A stretch of 33,068 nucleotides of DNA, taken from assembly GCA_002803225.1 (NCBI GenBank), contig NXFV01000967.1:1-33068 (forward strand), read 5' to 3'. The translations under genes and the position numbers were made by a program. This stretch comes from Gamarada debralockiae (taxonomy: Eukaryota > Ascomycota > Leotiomycetes > Helotiales > Hyphodiscaceae). Positions 8,308 to 19,341 of the stretch are shown piece after piece (position 1 is the first letter of the stretch; each line of letters starts with the position of its first letter). Under the pieces are notes generated by a model. It was not told where the DNA came from. It made no database searches and was given only the letters and a program-made list of their open reading frames with translations.

Positions 8308-10734
8308 CTAAAAATCAAACTCCTCATCATCCTCGTCGATACTCCCCGAAGGCAACATACTCTCCTCGTAAAACGGCTCCACCAGAATCTTGCAACTCAA
8401 CGATTCATTCTGCCTCCTTGCTTTCGCTTGTAACCTTGCCTCCTTTAGCTTCTCCACAAATGTCTCCTTTACTGATATCCAGGAATCTTCCGCGTCTTTG
8501 AAGACCGTTATTTTCGTGTCCGACGTGGGAGTTCGCAGTGTTAGTTTTATCTTTTCGATATATTGGCGTTGGGTTACTTGGGAGATTCCGGCTATGAAAG
8601 CGGACAGAGGGGTTCCAGAGAATTTACCGTCGTCCCAGAGTTCTTCGGTGTAGCGTGGCTCTCGTGTGATGATCCAGATGGGTATCTGGGTTTTTGTGCG
8701 GGGCTTGGACGACGAGGGGTCTGTTGGTGTGGACTGAGCATCAGCTGTTGGTTGAGCGGGGACTTGTGAAGCTGGTTGAGGGGTTGCTTTGTTCAGTGAC
8801 TTGATGCCTATGTTTTCCGTCGATGGTTCCGGTATCGAGGCCTCAGTGTGAGTTCTTGCACTTGAGTGCTCGGTCGCCAAAGCGTCAAGATGCTTCGCAT
8901 GTTGTTCCACGGTTGGCCGTTCTGGCATATCTGCTGAAGCCTTGTTCTCAGTTGTTCCAAGGGGTTGTGCCTGGGCAATTGAATCTAGTATAGTTCTTTG
9001 GAAATGTATGTCATCCTCTTCACTACCTTCGTGAATACTCCCAGTGCGGTTGGCGAACGTGGTTTCTCTTGGTGGTGCCGGTTTGGGGCTTTTCGTTGCT
9101 TTCGGCGGTGGAAGCGGAGATGGATCTCTACTGGTCTCTGTTCTTCGGAATAATAGCGACCTTGAGACAGGGGCATCCTCGTCTTCGATAGGTGAGATTA
9201 CCACTATTTCTCGCATTCCACTCATCTCACTAGAAGGGCCTCCTGTCGACACTGTGGAATGAGGTTCCCTTGACAGAAGCTCGGAGAATGGCTCAGTGTG
9301 CGTTTCCAAGCAGCTGCCTTCAGTCTTCCCTCCAACCTTGGATGGGCTAGCGGCTTGGTGGACTGTACGAGATGTCTTAGGCAACGAAATAGGACTCTTC
9401 CCTTTCTTTGAAGCAGTCATGGGAGCAATTGGAGCGGAGAATGTCTTCCCTGGCGGTGGTGTGTGACTGGGTGGGGATTTGGGAATGCCTTCCGTTCTAT
9501 CATAAACTAGTCCTTTTCGTGTAAGCCATTCCTGCTCATCTAGGTGCCGGGCCACCAGGTCAGCTTGCTCGGACTCGAGAATCTCGGCAACTTCTTGCTC
9601 TTTGAGTATTTCTTCAACCTCCTCATCTCGAATGGTGCCAGGTATGCTGCGCTGAGTCCTTTTCCTGTCCGTCCGTCGCGGAGAATCGGCCAGAGGAAAT
9701 TTTTTTTTTTTGGTGGTATTCGGCAACCTCGTTGAAGGTTCGTGGCTTGAGGTTGCTGGCCGAGTGCCTTCGTCTCTAGCCTCCTCTCGCTTGCGTTTTT
9801 TAGCAGCCCTGTGCTGGCGCAGGGCTGCCAAAGCTTTATCTTGTCTGCTCGCATGATCAAAATCATTTCTACGTGAGTCTTTGATAGATTGATCCTGTCT
9901 TTGAGTTAGAATTTGATAAAATAGAGAATTATTCCGGGTTACCAAATCATCAGGTCCTTCAAAAATATCACGATCCCGAGGTTGTTGGTTGTCGGTTCGC
10001 TCAGAAACAATAGGTTTCGGAGAACTCAATCTCATGGAATCCGTATTAACAGAGACATTTGGAATCCTAGACCTACAAATTTGTTAGTATCATTGTCAAC
10101 GAAAATTTATCAAAATAAGAACTTACGGTGATGTCGGTTCTGCTACGGTATCCTTGGGAAATGTTGGCGAGCCGAAGGCTCTTCCAATACGAAAGTTTTC
10201 GGTCTCGCGAACTGGGGTTGAACTATCCCGCGATGCATCCGCCGAGTCAGACTGCTTATGGCCGTAGTGAGTGTTATTAAACGCATATTTATTTTGCTTC
10301 CAAAACAATTGCATTAAAAGGTTCACAATTCTGCAGTATATCTGATCAGCACACTCATGAAGGAATAGCTTTGGTGTCGTTGCGATGCATTCTTACCTCT
10401 CGCTGTCATCCGGGAATTGAACATCGAGGGGATGATACCATTCTCTGCTGACACCCCAAAATCGCTCACCATTGTCTCCAGCTTCGAGAAACTTTTCGGC
10501 CATTGCTTTGAGCTCGTTCTGAACTGCAGGATCATTCCAGCGAAGTAAATGGCTTGCAGGAAGGTCGTTGCTGGTCTTGTATGATCTTCTCCACGCACGT
10601 GTCGCGTCCATAAATGTATCTGTATCCTTGATCGATGCGCGCTGAAAGCCAAGCTGTTCACATAATTCTTTGACCGATGGTACTTTGCTCAGTGCAACAG
10701 ATGGCTTCTGAGATTTTTTAGTAGCTCGAATCAT
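8308..10734 (-). CDS. Uncharacterised 768-aa fungal protein, three exons
   Basis: Exons 10397-10734, 10127-10330 and 8308-10072 join in frame across two short introns (10331-10396 GTAAGA...CTGCAG; 10073-10126 GTAAGT...TTGTAG), 2307 nt including the TAG stop. The start chosen is the ATG at 10734 (MIRATKKSQ); an upstream in-frame ATG would add an implausible tail. Residues 1-150 are folded-looking and Trp-rich (AWRRSYK, LLRWNDP, ERFWGV, LLMQLFWKQ). The middle is disordered, with a basic cluster KKRKREE near residue 272 (possible nuclear signal) and an acidic, coiled-coil-like helix near 328-363. The last ~125 residues look conserved again (IWIITREPRYTEELWDDGKF; DEDDEEFDF at the end). A 12-base T run at 9700-9711 encodes four Lys. 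I do not recognise the family; a nuclear role is only suggested. Confidence 0.85.
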
Positions 10735-11410
10735 GACAGCAAACGATGCCTGGAGAAAGTTTGCTGAGCAGGTGTCTCTGTTACGATGGAGAAAACGAAA
10801 GGTAAGATGAAATTTTGTCTGCGAATCCTTTCTGGAAGGTGCGAAACTAAGGCGGCGGAGTTTTAGGCAGGGTATTCGGTGAGAGAACATAAATACATTA
10901 GTTGTAAGGAATAAATCCCGGGGCGGCCGCATTTTGCCCTAGACTGCATAAAATAACTGCCACACCAAATGTCTGGTTGGACACGAATTGGAAAGGCAGA
11001 TTTCCGGCAAATCTCTCGACAGTGCTGCCATCGCCGTTTCTCCTTCGATCAGCCTGTTGTTGTTATCTGAGAGATCAGGTCAGATCCTCATGTTTTCGGA
11101 AATGTAGTCATGTTGACTACATTTCTTTTGATGAAAAATTAACTCGTTTGTGTCTTCGACCTCACCGTTGTATGCATTCAGCTGTGTGGGAATACGTCGA
11201 ATCAGCCCAACTCTACTCTTTCTGAGACAAAAATGACGTCGGTGGCAACGTTGCCTAACAATCCAACATGTTGGTATTCATATTTCCAGGGGCGCAGCTG
11301 AACTTGTTCTTACAGTGATATTCGAGGTCCTCCCGCGAGGCTTCCACAAACCTCTTAAAACTCGGTTCCTTTTAACATCACCACCATATCGCCCAAAAAT
11401 TTGAATCGAA
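10735..11410. promoter_or_regulatory. Divergent intergenic region
   Basis: Lies between the start of the minus-strand 768-aa gene (10734) and the plus-strand start at 11411, so it probably holds both promoters. I see no convincing TATA box or known operator. Short open frames here overlap each other on both strands and look random. Confidence 0.4.
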
Positions 11411-12047
11411 ATGGCTAATACTAACGTAGCACCGAAAAACTTGGCTGAAAATTATGATTTTCAAGAGAATCCACAGTTCAATTTTGCCACGCTTTTTTTC
11501 CTGGAACTCCTTCGCATCTTGACGGCGGAAAAATCTGCAGCTTTCTGGGTTATAATTGCAAATCTAGTCTTCAGTAAGGCCTCCTTTTGGTCAGAGGCGA
11601 AAGACCTCTCAAATGGCAAAGCTATGTGGAAAGCGCGAAATCAATAGTAATGCTAATTTATTTTTAGCACTGCAACCCTGGGTTGGTCGTCGTCAGTTGG
11701 GCAATCGCGTCGCAGAACGTGTCGCAGCGACTGCTGAAATTCCCAACGAAAGCTTTGAAGATACTCTCAGCATAGAATATGATGAAAATAACAAAGTCGC
11801 CAACGTCAAAACAAATCGCAACTCTAACGATCATTCAAAGGAACTACAAGTCACGCGTGCGGGGGTACTGCTCCGAACCTTTTCCCTCCTCTTTTTTTAA
11901 CTCTCTGGATGTGAGTGATTGCTGACTTCTTTTGTGCAGCAGGTACGTGTGTATACTAAATCGGGTAGCGAGGAGACCACGACTCGGCGACGTTCTCCTC
12001 GATCTCGATCTCGATCTCGATCTCTACATCCGGAATACACTACATGA
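11411..12047 (+). CDS. Predicted 155-aa protein with C-terminal RS repeat
   Basis: Three pieces join in frame: exon 11411-11573, intron 11574-11667 (GTAAGG, branch-like TGCTAAT, TTTTTAG), exon 11668-11864, intron 11865-11939 (GTACTG, GCTGAC, TTTTGTGCAG), exon 11940-12047 ending TGA; 468 nt in total. The ATG has a good context (cgaaATGG). The N-terminal third is hydrophobic and helical (FATLFFLELLRILTAEKSAAFWVIIANLVF), perhaps a membrane segment. The middle is charged (ERVAATAEIPNESFEDTL). The tail RRRSPRSRSRSRS comes from a TCGATC-type microsatellite. No family recognised. Exon 2 could instead read through to TAA at 11898-11900, removing the RS tail. An antisense frame over the same repeat (11897-12301) is a weaker competitor, as it lacks splice support. 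Confidence 0.5.
11998..12024 (+). repeat. ctcgat microsatellite
   Basis: About four and a half copies of the 6-mer ctcgat. In the predicted plus-strand exon they encode Arg-Ser pairs; on the other strand they would encode Asp-Arg. Length variation would change the RS repeat in steps of two residues without shifting the frame. Confidence 0.85.
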
Positions 12048-13664
12048 GAGAATTGATGTTGCGATTTTGTTGGCCAATTGATAACCCCTGGAACGTGCAA
12101 TTGACGCAATATAAAGGGACACTTGGTGGTGCTTTGGATGTAAATCAGGTAATGCTGTACATTTGCATCACTGGAGGTGGTTGTTGATCGTAAATGGGGA
12201 TTTTCGAATAAGTGGTGGAAGAGATATTTTGAATCGCTGGGGAAATTTGGTTTCTTGTATTTCCGTTCGCCTGAATTTTGTTGGTGGGACAGTCTCTTCA
12301 CTCGCTGATCTTGTTACTATTGTTTTATCTGGCCAGATTACGAAAGGAATTAAGGGAAACCTAGTTAGCAATAGCTAGAAGGGGTTGTTGAATCTAAAAT
12401 ATGTCATGCGTTTAACCTATTTGTTGTGACTTGTGAAATGCCAACGAAGTGGAATCAAGTTGAACTTGCGACAATTTCGCCGGGAATCTGCGCTTCGTAA
12501 AGACGGCAATCAATGATCCAGATTTCTGAAACGTATACAGATGTAAGCAATCTCGTAAATAAAACTCCTAAGCCTACATTCTAACAAAAATTGTGTATCA
12601 CGTGATACAGCGATATCAATACGATCAAATTTAGGCTCCTGCTCAATACACGTTCACATGAGTCTAAATTAGTAATTGAACTCGACCTGTGTTATTTAAC
12701 TGTTAAACGTGTAAAGTTCTAACTTAGAAAGCCGATTGTGCAAAAATAATTGTATCACGTGATAGAATACATCGTGTCTTTGACTCAGTTCCATGTTGTG
12801 AGTAGTACTAAGAAATGCGTGATTAATAATAAAGCGTTCTTGCAGTTTGAATCTGCAATACACTCGCCTCTATGGCTATGGGATTCAACAAAGAAGTACT
12901 CAGGATTCCTCTGGTCACGTGATTATACTCTCTGTGGATGAGATCGGGACTTTCAAATTACTTTGCACCAATATTTCCAATGGTCTAATACAAGCCAAAT
13001 ATGCGGTCCATTCGCTGGTATTAGAACACTTGCCTGGAGCGGGTCGCCAATTCGAGGGTTGAATCGTCGCATGGGGTATTTTCAGAAACTACATTTTTTT
13101 AATGCAGGATAAATGCTGGCCTTGGCTGATGCCCCATCTGACCGGGTTGGCAGCTTATTGAATTTCCCAACCCAGAAGCTTATAGCATTGTTAATTGTAT
13201 TGTTGTTCTAGACATGATCCTATACTGCAAGTGTTGTCCCGTTCTGTTGGCCAGGAGGCCGACTTATCTTTGTCACGTGATAGAAAACTTGGAAAAAGTA
13301 CTATTCTGGACTGCTGGTACTCAGCCAGAACACAAAAGGTCAAGTAACGAATAACCCCAGTTATTCGTCGTATCAGCACTTATAAGGCCTCACCGCCAGT
13401 CATTACCATTATGTGATGATCGTCACGTGATTCAAAATGACATAAGTAGGACTGGAGCTGGGAGCCGGGACAGTCAAGGGGCCAAAATGGGATCTATATT
13501 GTGGTACGCAGACCGACCGACTCAGGGATGCTTATGCTCTACTCAGGCTTACTCAGGCTCGGCTCAGGTCAGAGCGGCCGCTGCTCACGTCCGGAGACTA
13601 AAACAGAGCCAGCGAAGATGGGATTAGAGTCTGACTTTCGCGATAGATATGAGAGATTGTCAGA
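12048..13664. other. Intergenic region, no gene seen
   Basis: No open frame here has a convincing composition or motif. The notable content is five perfect TCACGTGA palindromes between 12598 and 13430 (separate entry). The first two share a longer context, a caaaaat-rich stretch and then tatcacgtgata. Confidence 0.5.
12598..13430. promoter_or_regulatory. Cluster of five TCACGTGA palindromes
   Basis: Perfect copies start at 12598, 12755, 12915, 13273 and 13423, each followed by T (TCACGTGAT). A near copy (ACACGTGA) is at 14082. The core CACGTG is the E-box bound by basic helix-loop-helix factors such as yeast Cbf1 and Pho4. Use as a regulatory site here is inference. Elsewhere in the window the motif recurs at 18158, 18482, 21192 and 22162. 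Confidence 0.6.
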
Positions 13665-15083
13665 TTGAGAATATGCAGCAGGGAAGATCGAGATTCCATG
13701 ACGGAAGCTAACGATGTAGAGTGGTACCACGAATGTTATTCAGAGAAGGAAGATGAAGTGGAAATGCCAGAGCCTCGAGCTCATGCGGCCGATCACCGAA
13801 CGCCGCAACCGAGGCCATGCACCAAAAAAAGAAAATTGCTTCTACCTCTTAACTTCAATCAACGAAAAAGGCACGACCAAAAAGGTCCCTCGGCAAGACC
13901 TCTTTGGAAGAATCAACAGTCAAGAAATTTGGGCATACCAATTACATACGCGGAGAGCAAACCGAGCTGGGGAATTGTTCGAGTTTAAGTTTGATACAGT
14001 ATCCCACGACGGGCAGAATCTGAGCGAAGATTCGGTAGGCCAACGTGAAAACGCAAAATGCGGGAGGTCTGTACATCCGCAACACGTGATTTTATCAAGT
14101 CTTGAAATTGGCCGCCCAAACGAGACCACTGCAAGAGCCTGAGTTGGTTCTGAGCTTTCCTCGTAAGAAAAGCGACGTGAAGAGCCCGATCGGTAGCGAT
14201 AAAATAGTCAACGACAAGAATCGTTTGGCAAACACGGCAGCTCTATGAAAGAAAGGAGACCGAGACCGCGGAGAGGTCAAGGTCTCACCAGTTTTGCTAT
14301 CAGCACCCAACGCTCATTGTCCAGCTGACGGGGCTCCTTCTCGTTCCTTTCCTAATGACTTACTGCTGGTTATGTTACTTCTCGACGACTTAACGCTTTT
14401 TAAGCTGATCTGGGTACCGTCACTAGAATGCACGAGTAATTCTCGAGCTGTGATGAAGTAACAGGCGCTTGCCATTTCTGCCAGTCATCTCGTTCAAGAG
14501 AACACCAGCTGACGCCCAACAGCAGTGGTTACAAGACAAAGTTCATTCACGCTCAATCATCAACATCAGGAACATCAATTTGAAATAATATTACACAAGC
14601 ATTTCATTTCCGCTAACAACATCGATGCTACCACTGCCCACTTCATAGGGCACCAGGGCCAGACAAGCAAGTAAGACACCCGTCACTCGCTCGACCAAGC
14701 AAGCAGGTATCTCACCTCCCAAACGCCAGAAAAAATGCAACCAGTTCATCCATTGATACCAATTTAATAATCCTGATAAGTGCCTCACATCACAAACGAT
14801 GCAACCAGAAAGCTTGGTTTCTCCAAGCCAAAGCGGTAAAACAGGGTATCCCATATGATTCCAGCCTCAATACGAGAAAGACGATGAATGAGCGAAACCG
14901 GAAGCGATGTTTCGTATGTGCATTAAAGAGTGTAGTGCCGTTATACGGCCAGTTGGATGTCGAAAGAAACGAAATATAATGTCGGTCATGAGGAGGGCGC
15001 TTCTATGTAGGGTATATGTGCATCGCCAGAATGAATGAATTGTATCGAATCTTCGACTAGAAGGAAGAGGCAATGAAAAAGCA
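13665..15083. other. Intergenic region with ambiguous open frames
   Basis: Two overlapping plus-strand frames (13665-13988, 13753-14142) are open over the same bases. Neither shows a domain or splice support, so I do not call a gene. From about 14590 to 15083 the sequence is downstream of the BAR gene stop and probably includes its 3' UTR. Confidence 0.4.
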
Positions 15084-16594
15084 CTAGTACCGGTTGACAC
15101 TGTTCGAGCTAATCTCTGCACGCTTCATTGGAGGCGGTGGCGGTCCGGGCTTCTTCGCTCGGCTGGGAGGTGGAGGAGGTGGTCCCTTTCTGCCATTCGT
15201 ACTAGGTGTCAAAGTTGAGTGGCTAGCAGTTCGACTTGCAGCACTTCCTTGGCTAGTAGCGGGACTAACACTTCTCTCACCGTATGAACGATCCGGGCTG
15301 CCACTGTTGAGTGTAGAGTCATCGGAAGGATCGCTGAAGACATCAGTGCCAGTATTGATGCGGTTGGCAGGACGGAGATTTGCTCGAAGTGCGCCAACAT
15401 CGGCGGGAATGGTGTTCTTGCGGCCGTTGGGTGTTGATTCACGGTAGATAGCGGTAGGTCCTTGGAAGGTGGAGGATCGACCAAAGTTGGATCTTTGTGG
15501 GGATTCGACTTGGGGATACTCATCATGAGTATCGAGGCGGGTATCAAGGCGCGAGGAGGATGCAACACGACCTTGGGAGCGGATGGATGGTCGGACAGGA
15601 AGTGGTGGCTCGGGCTCTTCTTCGTATGTGCTGTATCTCTCACTGTAGGAGTGGGCGGTGTTTGATCGAGATCGTCCGTTTGGTCGTCTCTGTTCACGCT
15701 GTGGGGAGGTGTTTCTTGAGTGTGTTAGCGGGTTTCCTTCGGGAGGTGCCTTCTTGACCTACCCAGCAGGCCAGTCTCTCTTCAAACGCAGGAGCTCATC
15801 ACGGCATCTATCATAGTATTCCAGCTCAGAGTCCAAAAAGGCACCAAGATCTGCAACACTATCTGCTTCCGCCTCCTTGATGTCTTGCATACGTCTAAGC
15901 ACATCTTCGCTGGACTCCTCATATTTAGCTTTCTGGGATCGAAGTTCCTCCTCAACTCTAAAATCTTCCTTCTTGGCCTTTTGCATCTTGGAGAGGGATG
16001 CGTCGTAAGCCAATCGGCGGTTCTCGAGCTTCTTTCGTGCAGCCTGTAGATGTTAGAAGCGCTAATATTATGCCTGGGGGTTTATGTACCTGATATTCCT
16101 TCATCATCGCCAACGAGCGCTCCAGCGACTCGAGCCAGCCGTTTGTAGCATTGGCAACGTAAACCTCTTGAGTCCGTGCGATTCTCTCGTTGGTTCTGCC
16201 CATGGCTGTAAATCCGTCAGCGTCTATCTGCAACTCCCAAACCAGTGTACGCACCGATAAGACAATTGCCAAACTCGGAATCAGGTTCAAAGTCCTCGCC
16301 ATGATGTATCATAGTCTGACCCAAGTACGAAACCGGTAGAGTCTTCTCCTTATCTTCGATTTCGCTGCGCTTCGAGAGGGACTTGACATAGACGGTCATG
16401 GATTTTTGGAGTTTCTCCATACCTGGCAGATGTTAGCAATACACAGGAAACGTATTTGCAGACATGCCATCGTGTCTGAGAGCCATCTCCAACTCCAAAG
16501 CCTTGAATTCTTCTGACACATTTGTCTTGGCCTCTGCGCCCATCTTCTCCCCAGCCCATTGCTTTACCCTATCGAGCTTCTTGTTGATATTCAT
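15084..16594 (-). CDS. BAR-domain protein with proline-rich tail, 440 aa
   Basis: Five exons (16468-16594, 16255-16422, 16090-16205, 15763-16043, 15084-15714) join in frame, 1323 nt including TAG. Introns are 45-49 bp with branch-like CTAAC (three of four). Intron 1 (16423-16467) starts GC, not GT (GCATGT...CTGCCAG). Residues 1-230 form a fungal BAR domain: KLDRVKQWAGEKMG at the N-terminus, LPVSYLGQTM, then long charged helices (MQKAKKEDFRVEEELRSQKA, AELEYYDR-like ELEYYDRCRDELL). BAR domains are dimeric curved helical bundles that bind and bend membranes in endocytosis and Golgi traffic; yeast Gvp36 is a possible relative. Residues 231-440 are disordered, Ser/Arg-rich, ending with two runs of Pro (GPPPPPPSR, PGPPPPPMKR) that could bind SH3 or profilin partners. 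No SH3 domain is present. Confidence 0.93.
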
Positions 16595-18786
16595 TTTGGC
16601 GATTGATTGTGTTCGTTACGAGTTCGATTGATCTTGGGTATTTGCAGGTGTAAAGGAAGGTGTGATTCGAAGGTGTGTGAATCCTCTTGTTCCTTGTGGA
16701 TTCGTAGATGTGCGGAGCGTGTTGTTATTATCGGAGGTTGTCGTCTAGCAACAGCCACCAAATTTGTGAATTTACCCAAAAAGACAGATAACTGCAGGAC
16801 GTGCAAAAGTCACTCGGAAGCGATAGTGGGATGGGGGATAAAAAGAAGGTGGTTGTAAGATCAGAGTCGTCAGGGCCAACGCGAAATCAGCAGTCAAGCG
16901 AAGCAGCGAGCGGTATGATCCCTGAGGAGGGTTGGTGGAATGACCGAATAAATTGAGTGTGTGGTTGGGGCGAGTCGTCGGAGGGAGGTATGGATTTGGT
17001 TGTGGGAGAAGACTGGAGTGGAGATAACGGACGTCGAGGGGGCGGAGGGACGAGGATGTTTTTGTTATGGTGGTCGGTCGAGGTTTGCTGCAGGATTCAT
17101 GCAAAAAAAACCGAAGGGGAACCTGCAGCACAGATGTATGCGGGATGTGGTAACCAGAACCAAGGGGCCTTGTGCGCCACTACCATTACCCTGCAGAAAG
17201 ATTATCCTCATCTACAGGTCAATAAATTTTCAGATGGCTGTTGGCCGATGATGTTGCATGTTTTCCGGAGAACTGATTCAAGGGAACAAGGGAGCATCCA
17301 AACAATTCCTCCCAATCAACGTCACTTATCCTTTACTCCTGATCAACGCCACTTATTTTCAGGAACAAACGCTCCCTTGATCCCCTACCGTACTGTATGG
17401 CAAAAATGGTCTCGCGGCCACTCGTCTGTCTTACGCGGCAAAATCCCACGCGTCTTCAACTCAGTTTATCGCCCCGAGCGCCCTCGTGATTTTTGGCTTC
17501 TTTGAGTGGCGATGGCCATTCCATCAAGCGCTGACTCTCAGAATGTTACAGGCCATGGATGAACCCGAGAAATCGTTGAACGAAATCATCGGAAGATGTG
17601 GGCCTTTGATCGATCTCCATTCTTGAAACGCCGTATGCAGATATATTTAGAGAACCGCTCAGTTTCATCTTCGATGCCAATCGATTTTAAGTTCTCGGGC
17701 ATGCGCCGTCCCATGATGCCGTCGATTACTTGATGCCTCCGCCCTTCCGAGAGCTTAAGGGTCCAGAATTATTCCGCAAGCCCCGATGTTTTTTTAGGCC
17801 TGCTGATCTCGTAAGGGTGGGTTGGTGTCGCAACGGGCGGTGAGGTTGAAGATATCACGAGAACACACTCCAGTGCAAGAATTTGATAGATGGGATATGA
17901 AGTTGCCAAAGTCAAGCGACACATTTCGAATCATGTTTTCGAGAAAATCTCATGCGATTTTGCTGCAAAGTGGTTGGAGGAGCACCATTCATTGTTAAAG
18001 GAGACAGCCAACTTCTCCGATGGAACTTGAAGATCAAGTGATCTATTCTACCAGGTTTCTTGAGACCGTCGATGTTCTCTGCCATTTCAAGCAACATTTC
18101 ATAACTAAAATGAAGTTTTTGAAGTCCAGATGGACGAATCTTTATCTTCCGATATGGTCACGTGATGACTCTTTTGCATCACCAGACTCCTCTTGATACT
18201 GTGGTCCTTCTTGGAAAATGGTTAAAGAAATCAGAGATGTTTCTTCAAGTATTTGGTCATCGAGTTCATGGAGGTGTGCGTAACTTGCGTCCTCATCCTT
18301 ACATTTCCCACGTGGGATCGAAGGAATTCCATTGGCTCAGTATGCATATCATGTCGAACCATTCCCCGGTTCTTCTTTTGTTTGCCGTATAATAATACAT
18401 CCATCCAGATATTCTAACTTGAAGTGAAATCTTAAGTATCGTCAAGGCCAGCCCAGACCGGAGGCACTTCTCGCTGTATGGTCACGTGAAATACGGGTCA
18501 AAGACGGCATCCGAATCCCTTCCAGTTTTACGTACAGGATCCTTATTCACTGATTGCTTCTCTACCATGACTGTCGTTTCCTCGAGGCTTCGTCGTTGAC
18601 TATTTTTGCTCCACTCTGAAGGCGAGTCAGCCTTGTCAGGCATCGCCGATCAGGGGACGCGCGGTAAAATTGGCGACTCGAGAGCCCAGAAATTTAGTGG
18701 TGACGCGCCAAATTTTTAAATTAGCAGCCTTTTCCTTCTCTCTTCTTCAATTTCCGCATTCTACTCATCACAGGATAGTATAAAGA
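16595..18786. other. Long intergenic region
   Basis: The left part is upstream of the BAR gene and should carry its promoter. The 182-codon open frame at 16957-17505 has biased, low-information composition and no motif; I treat it as chance. A short direct repeat (atcaacg-cacttat) occurs at about 17318 and 17342. TCACGTGA sites lie at 18158 and 18482. No gene is supported. Confidence 0.45.
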
Positions 18787-19093
18787 ATGAGCAAGTGCTC
18801 AGTCAATTTTATGAAGGCAAAGTGAGTTTTCTCTTGCGACCAGAGATTTTCTGCCCTTCTGGCAATGCCGGATATTCGGGGATTGAAGGTTGCCGTTCTG
18901 GATTATCGGGCCAAGTGCCAAGAAAGTCAAACTGCAACCAAAGATACATCTCAGCAAAGTTAAGGACCTTCGGATACCCCTAATCGCACACTGCCTCACG
19001 ACTGAAGCTTGGCTTTCAGACTCAGCCTCGCAGACAAATGCAAATGTTAAAAGAAACAAGACTTTAATGTTAACGTGCCTAGGCTGTAGGTAA
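18787..19093 (+). CDS. Possible small two-exon gene (about 79 aa)
   Basis: An ATG at 18787 opens a short exon (MSKCSVNFMKA) ending at a strong donor GTGAGT (18822). Splicing to an acceptor at 18888 (ATTGAAG) continues into a 67-codon frame (LPFWIIGPSAKKVKLQP...) that stops TAA at 19091-19093. No branch site is clear and no homolog is known to me. A different splice, using a GTTAAG near 18957 and an AG near 19090, would instead give another open frame to about 19314. The region may be non-coding. Confidence 0.22.
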
Positions 19094-19341
19094 TTTCGAT
19101 ATTATTTCAAGCTCTTTTTCCAAGTCCGATGACGTTAGGACGGTCGGAAGACTCGATATCGCCATTATTGCAAGGCGTTTTCGACCCAAGCCCATGGAAA
19201 GTATCGCAAGATTAATATCTATGTTACAGAAGTATAAGATGAGTGTCGCTCCTCTTAAGTTCAGAAGCCGCCTCTTTCGAACTCGACACTTGAACACTCA
19301 AATAATAACTCTCTAATTCGTTCCCGTCTTCTAATTCCATC

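Noticed and set aside
11897..12301. 134-codon minus-strand frame with an Asp-Arg repeat
   Set aside because: The repeat arises from the ctcgat microsatellite; the plus-strand spliced gene has better support. Kept as a weak alternative.
13665..14142. Two overlapping plus-strand open frames as a gene
   Set aside because: Both frames open over the same bases, no domains, no splice signals that improve either.
15209..15697. 162-codon minus-strand frame as its own protein
   Set aside because: It is the wrong frame of BAR exon 5; the spliced frame gives the Ser/Arg and polyproline tail.
16957..17505. 182-codon plus-strand frame
   Set aside because: Low-complexity Gly/Trp composition upstream of the BAR gene, no family resemblance, crosses a local direct repeat.
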